Part shown: positions 8,733 to 17,617 of the stretch, piece after piece
Numbering within the stretch: position 1 is the first letter of the stretch
How the letters are laid out: every line of letters starts with the position of its first letter
From: Actinomycetospora termitidis
GTDB lineage: Bacteria; Actinomycetota; Actinomycetes; Mycobacteriales; Pseudonocardiaceae
Length of the DNA stretch: 64,000 nt
Direction: 5' to 3'
NCBI RefSeq assembly: GCF_030286555.1
Contig: NZ_JASVWF010000002.1
Coordinates: 62,001 to 126,000 of the forward strand
Notes under the pieces: model-generated
The model's input: only the letters and a program-made list of their open reading frames with translations
Databases searched by the model: none
Told to the model about the DNA's origin: nothing
Program-made: the position numbers and the translations under genes

Positions 8733-9058
8733 CGGCCGCTCGTCGTGGCCCACGGCTGGTGACCGGCCGGATACCGTGAGGTAACCGATCGGCGCGCGGT
8801 GTCGACCTCCGGGCGCGACACGCAGCTCCCGGGTGGCCGGGGACGGTCACGGTTCGGTTACGGTCTGGCGGTCGGTTCGCAACAGCGTCCCGATGCGCTC
8901 GGCCGCTTCGCCCGGTTCCCGTCCGGCGGCCTCCCCGGAGCGCACGACGTCCAGGACGGGACGGAGATCGTCGGTCCGTCGCACTCCCCAGCGGCAGGTC
9001 GACCAGGTGAGCGTCACGACGCTCCGGAGAAGATCACCGGCGGGCGTGGAGACGACGC
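8733..9058 (+). promoter_or_regulatory. Upstream region of the NlpC/P60 gene
   Basis: This stretch of 326 bases holds no convincing ORF. GTAACC occurs at 8781 and its inverse GGTTAC at 8866. Repeats built on GTAAC are known binding sites of the response regulator MtrA upstream of cell-wall hydrolase genes in actinobacteria, so these could be such sites, but the spacing is not that of a tandem pair. I looked for the c-di-AMP (ydaO-type) riboswitch common before such genes and could not recognise its conserved core. GGAG lies 8 bases before the ATG at 9059. Confidence 0.3.
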
Positions 9059-9931
9059 ATGACCGCAGTTCTCCCGCCGGTCAGGACCGTCGACGCTGTC
9101 CGGGACGGGCGCCACCGCGCCCCGCATGCGGCGACGACCGGCTCGCTCGGTCCGATCCCGCAGGACATGGCCGGCCGCGGCGCGCACGGCGCGCCCGAGC
9201 GCCGCCGTGCCACGGACCAGCACCACGGTCGTCGCGTCGCCCCGCAGGCCCCGCTCGGCCGTGCCGCCACGACGGCCGGCCTCTCGCTCGCCGCCCTCGG
9301 TGCCCTCGCCGGCGCCGGCGGTGCCGCGGCGCACGGGCTGCTCCCGTCGGCCGACGAGCCCGCCACCACCGGCGACGTCGCGATCCCGACGAACCTCGCC
9401 GCGAGCAACATGAGCCTGCCGGCCGTCCACCAGGCGACCGCGGCGATCACGCAGGTGATGCCGGTCGTCGCGCCCGCCGCCGCCCCGGCGCAGGCCCCGC
9501 AGTACAAGACGGTCGCCGCGAGCGCCCGCCAGGCCGCCGCCCCGGCGCCGGCGAAGCCGCAGCTCTCGGCCGGGCAGCAGATGGCGCAGGACGCCATCTC
9601 CGCCGCCAAGTCCCGGCTCGGCAAGCCCTACGTCTGGGGCGCGACCGGGCCGAACTCCTTCGACTGCTCCGGGCTCATGCAGTACGCGTTCGAGAAGGCC
9701 GGGAAGGACCTGCCGCGTACCTCGGCGGCGCAGTCCAAGGTCGGCGAGAAGGTCTCGATGGACGACCTGCAGCCCGGCGACCTGATCTTCCTCTACAGCC
9801 CGGTCAGCCACGTCGTCATGTACGTCGGCAACGGCAAGGTGATCGAGGCGCCGACCAGCGGCCAGGACGTCAAGTTCACGCCGCTGTCGAAGATCGAGAA
9901 GAACGCGGTCGGCGCGCGCCGGGTGGTCTGA
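9059..9931 (+). CDS. Secreted NlpC/P60 peptidoglycan endopeptidase
   Basis: This 290-residue protein is likely exported and cleaves stem peptides of peptidoglycan. A basic N-terminal stretch is followed by a hydrophobic segment at about residues 68-95 (signal or anchor), an Ala/Pro-rich linker, and an NlpC/P60 domain from about residue 180. Catalytic Cys203 lies in FDCSGL, His251 in SHVVMYVG, and the third residue is probably the Glu of VIEAPTSG, as in the RipA family. The long arginine-rich leader before the hydrophobic segment is unusual for a signal peptide, so a downstream start cannot be excluded. A strong terminator follows. Confidence 0.9.
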   Translation: MTAVLPPVRTVDAVRDGRHRAPHAATTGSLGPIPQDMAGRGAHGAPERRRATDQHHGRRVAPQAPLGRAATTAGLSLAALGALAGAGGAAAHGLLPSADEPATTGDVAIPTNLAASNMSLPAVHQATAAITQVMPVVAPAAAPAQAPQYKTVAASARQAAAPAPAKPQLSAGQQMAQDAISAAKSRLGKPYVWGATGPNSFDCSGLMQYAFEKAGKDLPRTSAAQSKVGEKVSMDDLQPGDLIFLYSPVSHVVMYVGNGKVIEAPTSGQDVKFTPLSKIEKNAVGARRVV

Positions 9932-9957
9932 CCCCGGAAGACCCCGGAACGAGAAGT

Positions 9958-9994
9958 GGCCCGGGGTCCCCTCCCCGAAAGGGAACCCCGGGCC
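9958..9994 (+). terminator. Hairpin terminator after the NlpC/P60 gene
   Basis: GGCCCGGGGT pairs with ACCCCGGGCC around a loop that itself contains CCCC/GGGG. The stem is ten base pairs and starts 27 bases after the stop codon. There is no U-run, as is usual for actinobacterial terminators. Confidence 0.75.
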
Positions 9995-10108
9995 GTGTTC
10001 GGTGGACGGACGCTCCCCAGCTCCCGAGCACCGAAGGTCTGGCGCGACGCCTCGCGCCGCTGGTCCCAGGGTGTCCCGCCGGTCGGCTCCTCATTCGGGT
10101 CCTATCGA

Positions 10109-10127
10109 GTGATGTTCCGCGCATCAC
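10109..10127. promoter_or_regulatory. Inverted repeat upstream of the secreted hydrolase gene
   Basis: GTGATG and CATCAC form a perfect 6-base inverted repeat separated by 7 bases, 78 bases before the GTG at 10205. It could be an operator. The rest of the 9995-10204 gap shows nothing else I can name. Confidence 0.35.
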
Positions 10128-10204
10128 ATGGTCACGGCACGCAGTCGTAGATCCGTCAACGGACGGCGGGCGTCGACCGGCGGTCGAGCGGACACCCCGG
10201 AGCC

Positions 10205-11125
10205 GTGGTCCTCGTCGCCCGCTGCGTCCTCGCGGTGGTGCTCGCGACCGTCCTGCTCCCGGTGCCGTCGGCGGCCTCGTCCCGCTGCGGTGCCGACGTG
10301 CCCGGACTCGAGCGCCGGTGGGTCGACGTCGGCGCGGTGCGCCTGCACGTCGCGACCGGCGGCCCGCCCGGGGCGCCCGCGGTGGTCCTGCTGCACGGCG
10401 TCCCGGAGACGTGGCGGACGTGGCGGACCGTGGCCCTCGACCTGGCCGCCGACCACCGCGTCGTCGTCCCCGACCTGCGGGGCGCCGGGTGTTCGGACCC
10501 CGGCGCGGTCCGCGATCCGGACGCCACCACCCTGGCGGCGGACCTCGCCGGCCTGACGACCGCACTCGGACTCCCGCCGGCGGTCGTCGTCGGGCACGAC
10601 ATGGGCGCGATGCCGGCGTACGCCTGGGCGCGGGACCGGCCGGACCAGGTGCGCCGGCTGGTGCTCTCCGGCGGCGGCGTGCCCGGGCGCGGCCTCGAGG
10701 AGCTCGCCCCGCCCCACGTCGCGGCCTTCGCCGCCGCCCCGCCCGGCGCGTTGGCCGCGGCCGTCGCCGGCCGGGAGCGCGAGGTGCTCCGGGCGTTCGT
10801 GGGCGACCCCGCCGTCGAGGCGTCGGGCTCCCTCGACGACGCCGTCCGGGCCTACTCCGCCCCGGGCCGCTACGACGCCGCCATAGGTCGGTACCGCGCG
10901 CTCGCCCGGGACGCCGCCCGCAACCGCGCCGACCCCCGTCCGCTCGCGGTCCCGGCCACCGCTCTCGAGGGCGGGGCACCGGGCATCAGCGCCGCGACCC
11001 TGCCGGGCGCCGACGTCGTCGTGGTCCCGGGAGCAGGGCACTACCTCCAGGAGGACCGGCCGCGCGCGACCGCGGCGGCGATCCGGGCGCTCGCGGCACT
11101 CAGGCCGATGAGGCTCAGGCCTTGA
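10205..11125 (+). CDS. Secreted alpha/beta hydrolase, epoxide-hydrolase-like
   Basis: This 306-residue alpha/beta hydrolase has an N-terminal signal-like segment (VLVARCVLAVVLATVLL, cleavage probably after PSAASS). The oxyanion motif HGVPETW and the nucleophile elbow GHDMGA, with Asp rather than Ser, are typical of epoxide hydrolases and haloalkane dehalogenases. A late GAGHYLQED supplies the catalytic His. The Asp nucleophile plus HGxP motif favours epoxide hydrolase. The cap region is shorter than in classical members. The gene overlaps the convergent membrane-protein gene by 11 bases. The natural substrate cannot be deduced. Confidence 0.8.
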   Translation: MVLVARCVLAVVLATVLLPVPSAASSRCGADVPGLERRWVDVGAVRLHVATGGPPGAPAVVLLHGVPETWRTWRTVALDLAADHRVVVPDLRGAGCSDPGAVRDPDATTLAADLAGLTTALGLPPAVVVGHDMGAMPAYAWARDRPDQVRRLVLSGGGVPGRGLEELAPPHVAAFAAAPPGALAAAVAGREREVLRAFVGDPAVEASGSLDDAVRAYSAPGRYDAAIGRYRALARDAARNRADPRPLAVPATALEGGAPGISAATLPGADVVVVPGAGHYLQEDRPRATAAAIRALAALRPMRLRP

Positions 11126-11846
11126 GCCGACCCCGCAGGTCGCGCATCCCGCGCGCGGCGGCCTGCTTCACCGCGTCCGCGACCGCGGCGTACTCGTCCG
11201 CGGGCGCGCCGCTGCGGGGCGCCCGGGTGGTGCCGGGGCCGGGCATCGGGCGCCCCGGCTCGACGGCCGGCTGCGGGCGCTCCCCGGCGAGCGCGTCGGC
11301 CTCGCGCCGCGCGTCGTCCCACGCCGCGACCGCGTGGTCCACCGCGGCCACGAACTCCTCGCGCCGGGGGCTGCCCGGCTCGGTCGGGGTGGCGAGGACC
11401 TGGGCGTCGCCGAGCGCCTCGACGAACCGCGCGGTGGCCGGCACCGACACGTCGGCGAGGGCGGGCCGCGCCGCCACCGCGCCGCGGTCGGACTCGAAGG
11501 CGGCGTAGTCGCGCTGCAGCGCGGCGAACCGGTCGCGCGCGAGGCTCCACCGCGCCGAGCGGTGCTCGTCGAGCCGGCCCGGCCGGCCGTCGGGATGACC
11601 GAGGACGACCGAGCGCACCCGACGCACGCCGCGCCGGGCGGCCAGCACGGTGGCGACGATCGCCGCGATCGCGGCGGCCACGAGGTCGGCGATCGCGAGC
11701 ACCACGGCCTGCCCGAGGCCCTCGATCGTCCCGTCGCCGACCCAGGCGCCGAGGAGGACCAGCGGCGAGATCACCGTCAGCAGCACCGCGAGGGCGTAGA
11801 GCCAGGGCACGGCCGATCGGCGCAACGGCGAGCTGGTCCGTGCCAT
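11115..11846 (-). CDS. Membrane protein of unknown function
   Basis: This 243-residue protein has two predicted membrane helices at about residues 14-36 and 42-70, followed by a cytoplasmic region with an RxxR-rich start and a helical stretch (WSLARDRFAALQRDYAAFESD). The C-terminal third is Pro/Gly-rich and ends in a short basic helix. No known domain is recognisable. The ATG at 11846 has GGGAGG upstream. It is convergent with the secreted hydrolase, overlapping it by 11 bases, and divergent from pyruvate carboxylase. A much longer antisense frame runs through pyc in this reading frame, but only the segment after this ATG looks like protein. Confidence 0.75.
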   Translation of the reverse strand: MARTSSPLRRSAVPWLYALAVLLTVISPLVLLGAWVGDGTIEGLGQAVVLAIADLVAAAIAAIVATVLAARRGVRRVRSVVLGHPDGRPGRLDEHRSARWSLARDRFAALQRDYAAFESDRGAVAARPALADVSVPATARFVEALGDAQVLATPTEPGSPRREEFVAAVDHAVAAWDDARREADALAGERPQPAVEPGRPMPGPGTTRAPRSGAPADEYAAVADAVKQAAARGMRDLRGRLKA

Positions 11847-12038
11847 CCCGGGGCCTCCCGCCACGTCGAACGCCGAGTCTCTCTCCTCCTTGGTACCGGA
11901 GGGCGGGCCCGAGTTCCACGCGCGCCCATGATCGGCCGCGGTACCGTGCGCCGGCTCGTGCCCGACCTCCGGAGGTGTCGCCGGGGGCGTGCACCCGTCA
12001 GGCTGGCACGCCGGACGACCCCGGACGGAGGACGGTCG

Positions 12039-15000
12039 ATGTTCCGCAAGGTGCTCGTGGCCAACCGCGGCGAGATCGCGATCCGGGGGTTCCGCGCCGC
12101 GTACGAGCTGGGGGCGGCGACGGTGGCGGTGTTCCCGGTGGAGGACCGCCAGTCCGAGCACCGGTTGAAGGCCGACGAGGCGTACCAGATCGGCGAGGAG
12201 GGCCATCCGGTCCGGGCGTACCTCTCGATCGAGGAGATGATCCGCGCGGCCCAGAAGGCGGGCGCCGACGCGATCTACCCCGGGTACGGCTTCCTCTCGG
12301 AGAACCCGAAGCTGGCGACGGCGTGCGCCGAGGCCGGGATCACCTTCATCGGCCCGCCCGCCCGCGTGCTGGCGATGGCGGGCAACAAGCACCGTGCGGT
12401 CGCGGCGGCGCGGGAGGCCGGGGTGCCGGTGCTGGACTCGTCGGACCCGTCCGACGACGTCGAGACGCTGCTCGCCGCGGCGGCGGAGATGACGTTCCCG
12501 CTGTTCGTCAAGGCAGTGGCGGGCGGCGGCGGGCGCGGGATGCGGCTGGTGCGCGAGGAGCGCGCGTTGCGGGACGCGCTGACCGCGGCGATGAACGAGG
12601 CGTCGTCGGCATTCGGGGACGCGACGGTGATCCTCGAGCAGGCGGTGATCGACCCGCGGCACATCGAGGTGCAGATTCTGGCGGACGCCGAGGGCCACGT
12701 CATGCACCTGTTCGAGCGCGACTGCTCCGTGCAGCGGCGGCACCAGAAGGTCGTCGAGATCGCGCCGGCGCCGAACCTGTCGCCGGAGCTGCGCGAGCGG
12801 ATCTGCGCGGACGCCGTGAAGTTCGCGACCGCGATCGGCTACGTGAACGCCGGGACGGTCGAGTTCCTGCTCGACGCCGACGGCCACCACCACTTCATCG
12901 AGATGAACCCGCGGATCCAGGTGGAGCACACGGTCACCGAGGAGGTCGCCGACGTCGACCTCGTCGCGGCCCAGATGCGCATCGCCTCGGGGGAGACGCT
13001 GGCCGACCTCGGGCTCTCGCAGGACGCGGTCGCGCTGCACGGCTTCGCGCTGCAGTGCCGCATCACCACCGAGGACCCGGCGAACGAGTTCCGTCCCGAC
13101 ATCGGGATGATCTCGGCGTACCGCTCGGCGTCGGGGTCGGGCGTGCGTCTCGATGGCGGCACCGCCTTCGCCGGCGCGCAGATCAGCGCGCACTTCGACT
13201 CGCTGCTGGTCAAGGTGACCTGTCGCGGGCGGGACTTCACGACGGCGGTCCGGCGGTCCCGTCGGGCCCTGGCCGAGTTCCGGGTGCGCGGGGTCGCGAC
13301 CAACATCCCGTTCCTCATGGCGCTGCTCGACGAGCCGGACTTCCGCGAGGGCCGCGTCACCACGAGCTTCATCGCCGAGCACCCGGAGCTGCTCGCGGCC
13401 CGCGCCCCGGCCGACCGTGGCACGCGCCTGATGACCTATCTCGCCGACGTCACCGTCAACAAGCCGCACGGGACCCCGCCCGACCTGGTCGACCCGCGCG
13501 AGAAGCTGCCGGCGGTCGACCTCGGGCAGGCGCCGCCGGACGGGTCGCGCCAGCGCCTCGGGGAGCTCGGGCCGGAGGGGTTCGCGGCGTGGCTGCGCGA
13601 GCAGACCACGGTGCCGGTCACCGACACCACCTTCCGCGACGCCCACCAGTCGCTGCTGGCCACCCGGGTGCGGACGCGGGACCTGCTGGAGATCGCGCCG
13701 CACGTGGCCCGGTCCACGCCGGAACTGCTGTCGCTGGAGTGCTGGGGCGGAGCCACCTACGACGTCGCGCTGCGCTTCCTGGCCGAGGATCCGTGGGAGC
13801 GGCTCGCCCGGCTGCGCGAGGCCGTGCCGAACCTGTGCCTGCAGATGCTGCTGCGCGGCCGGAACACCGTGGGCTACACGCCGTACCCGACCGAGGTGAC
13901 CGACGCCTTCGTCGCCGAGGCCGCCCGCACCGGGATCGACATCTTCCGGATCTTCGACGCGCTCAACGACGTCTCGCAGATGCGGCCGGCGATCGAGGCG
14001 GTGCGCCAGTCCGGCGGAGCGGTCGCGGAGGTCGCGCTCTGCTACACGAGCGACCTGATGAACCCGGCCGAGGACCTCTACACCCTCGACTACTACCTGC
14101 GCCTGGCCGAGCAGATCGTCGACGCGGGCGCGCACGTGCTGGCGATCAAGGACATGGCGGGGCTGCTGCGCCCGCCCGCGGCGCGGACGCTCGTGACCGC
14201 GTTGCGGGAGCGGTTCGACCTGCCCGTCCACCTGCACACCCACGACACCGCGGGCGGGCAGCTCGCCACCCTGGTCGCGGCGATCGACGCCGGGGTGGAC
14301 GCGGTGGACGCCGCGGTCGCCTCGATGGCCGGGACCACCTCGCAGCCCTCGCTGTCGGCCCTGGTCGCCGCGACGGATCACAGCGAGCGGGAGACCGGTC
14401 TGTCCCTCGACGCGGTGAACGCCCTGGAGCCGTACTGGGAGCTGGTCCGCAAGGTCTACGCGCCGTTCGAGTCCGGGCTGGCGTCGCCGACCGGCCGGGT
14501 CTACACCCACGAGATCCCGGGTGGTCAGCTGTCGAACCTGCGCACCCAGGCCGTCGCGCTCGGCCTCGGTGACCGGTTCGAGCAGGTCGAGGACGCCTAC
14601 GCGGCGGCCGACCGGATGCTCGGGCACCTGGTGAAGGTCACCCCGAGTTCGAAGGTGGTCGGTGACCTCGCGCTGCACTTCGTCGGGGCCGGGGTGGACC
14701 CGGCCGACTTCGAGGCGGAGCCGTCCCGGTTCGACATCCCGGACTCGGTGATCGGCTTCCTGCGCGGCGAGCTCGGCGACCCGCCCGGCGGGTGGCCCGA
14801 GCCGCTGCGCACCCGCGCGCTGGAGGGCCGGTCCGAGCGGCCGGGGCTCGCCGAGCTCACCGACGACCAGCGCAAGGGCCTGGAGGCCGAGCGCGCGGGC
14901 ACGCTGAACGAGCTGCTCTTCCCCGGCCCGACGACGGAGTTCCGCGAGCACCGGACCGCCTACGGCGACACCTCGGTGCTGCGCAGCCAGGAGTTCTTCT

Positions 15001-15416
15001 ACGGCCTGCGCAGCGAGACCGAGTACGCCGTCGACCTCGAACCCGGCGTCCAGCTGCTCATCGAGCTGGAGGCGATCTCGGAGCCGGACGCGCGCGGGAT
15101 GCGGACCGTGCTGATGTCCCTCAACGGGCAGCTGCGCCCGGTCCAGGTCCGCGACCGCGCCGTCGACACCGACGTGAAGGTCGCGGAGAAGGCCGACCGC
15201 TCCGACCCGTCGCACGTGGCCGCGCCGTTCGCCGGCGTCGTCACGCTGCAGGTCGGCGAGGGCGACTCCGTCTCCGCCGGCGACACCCTGGCCACCATCG
15301 AGGCGATGAAGATGGAGGCCGCCATCACCGCCCCGTCGTCGGGAACGGTGCAACGCCTCGCGATCGGGTCGGTCCAGCAGGTGGAGGGCGGCGACCTGGT
15401 CGTGGTGCTTGCGTAG
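12039..15416 (+). CDS. pyc: Pyruvate carboxylase
   Basis: This 1125-residue biotin enzyme carboxylates pyruvate to oxaloacetate, replenishing the TCA cycle. An N-terminal biotin carboxylase (about 1-450) starts MFRKVLVANRGEIAIRGFRA and has the GGGGRGMR ATP loop and the EMNPRIQVEHTVTEE motif. The carboxyltransferase TIM barrel (about 530-810) contains TTFRDAHQSLLATR and the metal-binding HLHTHDT. The C-terminal biotinyl domain carries the EAMKMEA motif with Lys1091. Length is typical of single-chain PYC. GGAGG lies at good distance from the ATG at 12039; upstream in-frame sequence is antisense to the neighbour and not conserved. Confidence 0.97.
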   Translation: MFRKVLVANRGEIAIRGFRAAYELGAATVAVFPVEDRQSEHRLKADEAYQIGEEGHPVRAYLSIEEMIRAAQKAGADAIYPGYGFLSENPKLATACAEAGITFIGPPARVLAMAGNKHRAVAAAREAGVPVLDSSDPSDDVETLLAAAAEMTFPLFVKAVAGGGGRGMRLVREERALRDALTAAMNEASSAFGDATVILEQAVIDPRHIEVQILADAEGHVMHLFERDCSVQRRHQKVVEIAPAPNLSPELRERICADAVKFATAIGYVNAGTVEFLLDADGHHHFIEMNPRIQVEHTVTEEVADVDLVAAQMRIASGETLADLGLSQDAVALHGFALQCRITTEDPANEFRPDIGMISAYRSASGSGVRLDGGTAFAGAQISAHFDSLLVKVTCRGRDFTTAVRRSRRALAEFRVRGVATNIPFLMALLDEPDFREGRVTTSFIAEHPELLAARAPADRGTRLMTYLADVTVNKPHGTPPDLVDPREKLPAVDLGQAPPDGSRQRLGELGPEGFAAWLREQTTVPVTDTTFRDAHQSLLATRVRTRDLLEIAPHVARSTPELLSLECWGGATYDVALRFLAEDPWERLARLREAVPNLCLQMLLRGRNTVGYTPYPTEVTDAFVAEAARTGIDIFRIFDALNDVSQMRPAIEAVRQSGGAVAEVALCYTSDLMNPAEDLYTLDYYLRLAEQIVDAGAHVLAIKDMAGLLRPPAARTLVTALRERFDLPVHLHTHDTAGGQLATLVAAIDAGVDAVDAAVASMAGTTSQPSLSALVAATDHSERETGLSLDAVNALEPYWELVRKVYAPFESGLASPTGRVYTHEIPGGQLSNLRTQAVALGLGDRFEQVEDAYAAADRMLGHLVKVTPSSKVVGDLALHFVGAGVDPADFEAEPSRFDIPDSVIGFLRGELGDPPGGWPEPLRTRALEGRSERPGLAELTDDQRKGLEAERAGTLNELLFPGPTTEFREHRTAYGDTSVLRSQEFFYGLRSETEYAVDLEPGVQLLIELEAISEPDARGMRTVLMSLNGQLRPVQVRDRAVDTDVKVAEKADRSDPSHVAAPFAGVVTLQVGEGDSVSAGDTLATIEAMKMEAAITAPSSGTVQRLAIGSVQQVEGGDLVVVLA

Positions 15417-15876
15417 GGCCACGGCGCTGGTCCTGACGGCGGGGGTGGTCGCGCTGGCGCTCACGGTCGGCGCCGCGGTCCTCGCTGGCCGCTGGGTGGC
15501 ACGGGACGTGGAACTCGACCGCGGGGTCACCGCGGTGCCGACGGCCGCCGAGATCGCGTCCGCCGTCGCGTTCTGCGCGTTGCCCGGGGTGCCGCCCGGG
15601 GTCTCGGTGGGGCCGTTGCGACGCGAGCAGGGGATCGACGGGCTCGTGGTGTTCCGGGCGTCCGGCGGCGGTGCCGCCGTGGCGTGGCTCGCCGCCGGCG
15701 GGATGCCCGGCCCGACCCCGTCGTCGGGACCGGCCGGGCTCGAGTTCGGACCGGACCTGCCGTCGGGAACGCCGGTGGTGGAGCAGCAGCGGGTGGGGCG
15801 CCCGGGCGGCGGCATCGTGTTCCGGTCCGCGGTCCTCGGGCCCGACGCGGTCGAGGTGCGGTGCTTCGAGACCTAG
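15409..15876 (+). CDS. Hypothetical single-pass membrane or secreted protein
   Basis: This 155-residue protein begins with a hydrophobic segment (ALVLTAGVVALALTVGAAVLAG) and then a soluble domain with two cysteines, CAL near residue 57 and CFE near the end, which could form a disulfide outside the cell. I do not recognise the family. The chosen TTG start at 15409 overlaps the pyc stop by 8 bases, so it may be co-expressed with pyc; a GTG at 15442 would shorten the hydrophobic segment. It ends 12 bases before rsmD and its stop lies inside the rsmD -10 box. Confidence 0.6.
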   Translation: MRRATALVLTAGVVALALTVGAAVLAGRWVARDVELDRGVTAVPTAAEIASAVAFCALPGVPPGVSVGPLRREQGIDGLVVFRASGGGAAVAWLAAGGMPGPTPSSGPAGLEFGPDLPSGTPVVEQQRVGRPGGGIVFRSAVLGPDAVEVRCFET

Positions 15877-15879
15877 AGT
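15874..15879 (+). promoter_or_regulatory. -10 box (TAGAGT) of a leaderless rsmD promoter
   Basis: TAGAGT, whose first three bases are the stop codon of the upstream gene, is followed by 9 bases and the ATG at 15889. No Shine-Dalgarno sequence is present. Confidence 0.45.
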
Positions 15880-15888
15880 GATCCACCG

Positions 15889-16437
15889 ATGAGTCGCATC
15901 GTGGCGGGAACGGCCGGCGGGCAGCGGATCGCGGTGCCGCCGAACGGCGTGCGGCCTACCTCGGACCGGGTGCGGGAGGCCCTGTTCTCGCTGCTCGAGG
16001 CGCGCGGGGTGCTCGAGGACGCGACGGTGCTCGACCTCTACGCCGGGTCGGGGGCGCTGGGCCTGGAGGCGCTCTCGCGCGGTGCGCTGACCGCGACGCT
16101 GGTCGAGCGCGACCCCCGGGCCTGCGGCTTCGTCCAGACGAACGCCCGCACGACGGGGCTGACGGGTGCCCTCGTCCGTCGCGCGTCGGTGACCACGTTC
16201 CTCAAGCGGCCCACCGACGTCGTCGACCTCGTGTTCGTCGACCCGCCCTACGCCGGCACCGAGGACGAGGTGGACGTCGTGCTGGGCCTGCTGGTGCCGT
16301 GGCTGTCGCCGGACGGGCTCGTCGTGCTGGAGCGGGACTCGCGGACCCGGGTCCCGGCGTGGCCCGAGGGACTCGTCGCCGAGGAGCCGCGTGTGTACGG
16401 GGAGACGACGCTGCACCTGGGTACGCCCACCGGGTGA
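15889..16437 (+). CDS. rsmD: 16S rRNA (guanine(966)-N2)-methyltransferase RsmD
   Basis: This 182-residue SAM-dependent methyltransferase modifies G966 of 16S rRNA. The N-terminal RIVAGTAGGQRIAVPP and RPTSDRVREALFSLL segments are RsmD signatures. The SAM loop is DLYAGSGALGLEALSRG, and the catalytic motif IV is DPPY near residue 118. Length is normal. In most actinobacteria rsmD directly precedes coaD; here three genes separate them. The stop overlaps the next start by four bases. Confidence 0.95.
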   Translation: MSRIVAGTAGGQRIAVPPNGVRPTSDRVREALFSLLEARGVLEDATVLDLYAGSGALGLEALSRGALTATLVERDPRACGFVQTNARTTGLTGALVRRASVTTFLKRPTDVVDLVFVDPPYAGTEDEVDVVLGLLVPWLSPDGLVVLERDSRTRVPAWPEGLVAEEPRVYGETTLHLGTPTG

Positions 16438-16736
16438 GCCTGGAGGAGCGGTACCTGGAGCTGGTGCGCTCCGAGCTGCCCGCAGCGGCCCGGCGCGACG
16501 GCTGGGTGATCAGCAACGACCACTGCTTCGGCCGGGTCCTGCTCGACGACGCCGTGGGCGGGTGCTGGTACGACGTCCTGGGCCGCGGCCGGGGCGGGGC
16601 GTTCCGCAAGCTCGACCCCGACCAGCTCGCCCACGCCGTCGCCCAGGGGGAGCGGATGCTGCGTGAGGGCGGGGAGACGGTCCGCGCCCTCGACGCGCAG
16701 TCCCTGGCGTGGCGGGGGAAGGCGCCGAAGCACTGA
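16434..16736 (+). CDS. Small protein of unknown function, coupled to rsmD
   Basis: I do not recognise this 100-residue protein. It starts SLEERYLELVRSEL, contains the well-ordered sequence DGWVISNDHCFGRVLLDDAVGGCWYDVL with two cysteines, and ends KAPKH. Composition is like a folded soluble protein rather than a shadow frame. The GTG at 16434 overlaps the rsmD stop (GTGA), which indicates translational coupling and supports the start. A role related to rsmD is possible but nothing in the sequence proves it. Confidence 0.75.
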   Translation: MSLEERYLELVRSELPAAARRDGWVISNDHCFGRVLLDDAVGGCWYDVLGRGRGGAFRKLDPDQLAHAVAQGERMLREGGETVRALDAQSLAWRGKAPKH

Positions 16737-16765
16737 CGCATTGCTTGCACGGGAGCCCTGCACCG

Positions 16766-17617
16766 ATGATCGGGACCGTGGACCTCGCCGACGCGACGCA
16801 GGGATGGGCCCCGGAGCCGGTCACGACGACGGGTGGCACGTCCGCCTGGACCGTGGCCGCCGTGAGCGGGATGTTCGACCTCGATCCGGTGGCCGGCGAG
16901 GGGGACCCGCTGCCGCCGATGTGGCACTGGTTCGGCTTCCTGGAGCACCCGCGCTCCGACGAGCTCGGCGACGACGGGCACCCGTTGCACGGCCACTTCC
17001 TCCCGCCGATCCCGGACCGGCGTCGCATGATCGCGGGCGGCCGGCTGCGGATCGGTGAGCCGATGCGGGTGGGGCAGACCTACACGCGGCGGTCGTCGCT
17101 GGCGAGCTCGCAGGTCAAGCACGGCCGGTCGGGCGACATGCTGCTGGTGACGGTGCGCTCGGAGTTCTTCGAGGGCGACGACCTGCTGGCCACGGAGGAG
17201 TCCGACGTCGTCTACCGGTCGCAGCCGCCCGGGCAGGCGCGGGGGATCCCGGCCGGCGACGCCGAGGACGGCCAGGCGCCGCCCCCGTCCGACGAGGCCG
17301 TCGAGCTCACCCCCGACGAGCGCCTGCTGTTCCGGTTCTCCGCGCTGACCTACAACACCCACCGCATCCACTACGACCAGCCCTACGTCACGGGGGTCGA
17401 GGGCTATCCCGGGCTCGTCGTGCACGGGCCGCTGCTCGCCCTGATGTGCCTGGAGGTCCCACGCCGGCACGGACAGCCGGTGCGGTCGGTGGACTACCGG
17501 CTCTCCCGGCCCGCGTTCGCCGGGACCCGGATCGTCGCCGACCGCACCGACGACCACGGCGGCGTCGCCGCGGGCGTCCCGGGCCGACCCCCGTCGATCA
17601 CCGCGACGCTGGGCTGA
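16766..17617 (+). CDS. MaoC-type dehydratase, mesaconyl-C4-CoA hydratase/HTD2-like
   Basis: This 283-residue protein resembles the HTD2/mesaconyl-C4-CoA hydratase group. An N-terminal FAS1-like dehydratase half contains PPMWHWFGFLEH and GGRLRIGEPMRVGQTYTRRSSLAS, and a C-terminal MaoC-like hot-dog half contains FRFSALTYNTHRIHYDQPYVTGVEGYPGLVVHGPL, where the Asn and His of the hydratase motif are visible. It probably hydrates or dehydrates a branched or dicarboxylic acyl-CoA. GGGAG lies about 10 bases before the ATG. It overlaps the convergent GNAT gene by 20 bases. It is not part of the usual rsmD-coaD neighbourhood, so it may be an insertion. Confidence 0.85.
   Translation: MIGTVDLADATQGWAPEPVTTTGGTSAWTVAAVSGMFDLDPVAGEGDPLPPMWHWFGFLEHPRSDELGDDGHPLHGHFLPPIPDRRRMIAGGRLRIGEPMRVGQTYTRRSSLASSQVKHGRSGDMLLVTVRSEFFEGDDLLATEESDVVYRSQPPGQARGIPAGDAEDGQAPPPSDEAVELTPDERLLFRFSALTYNTHRIHYDQPYVTGVEGYPGLVVHGPLLALMCLEVPRRHGQPVRSVDYRLSRPAFAGTRIVADRTDDHGGVAAGVPGRPPSITATLG

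Noticed and set aside
8733-9058. Possible c-di-AMP (ydaO-type) riboswitch before the NlpC/P60 gene
   Set aside because: Such riboswitches are common before actinobacterial wall hydrolases, but I could not find the conserved core blocks in the right order. Only scattered GC-rich stems are present.
11115-15815. A 1566-codon open frame on the minus strand covering pyruvate carboxylase
   Set aside because: It is antisense to a fully recognisable pyc gene. The composition is typical of a high-GC shadow frame. Only its last 243 codons, after the ATG at 11846, look like a real membrane protein.
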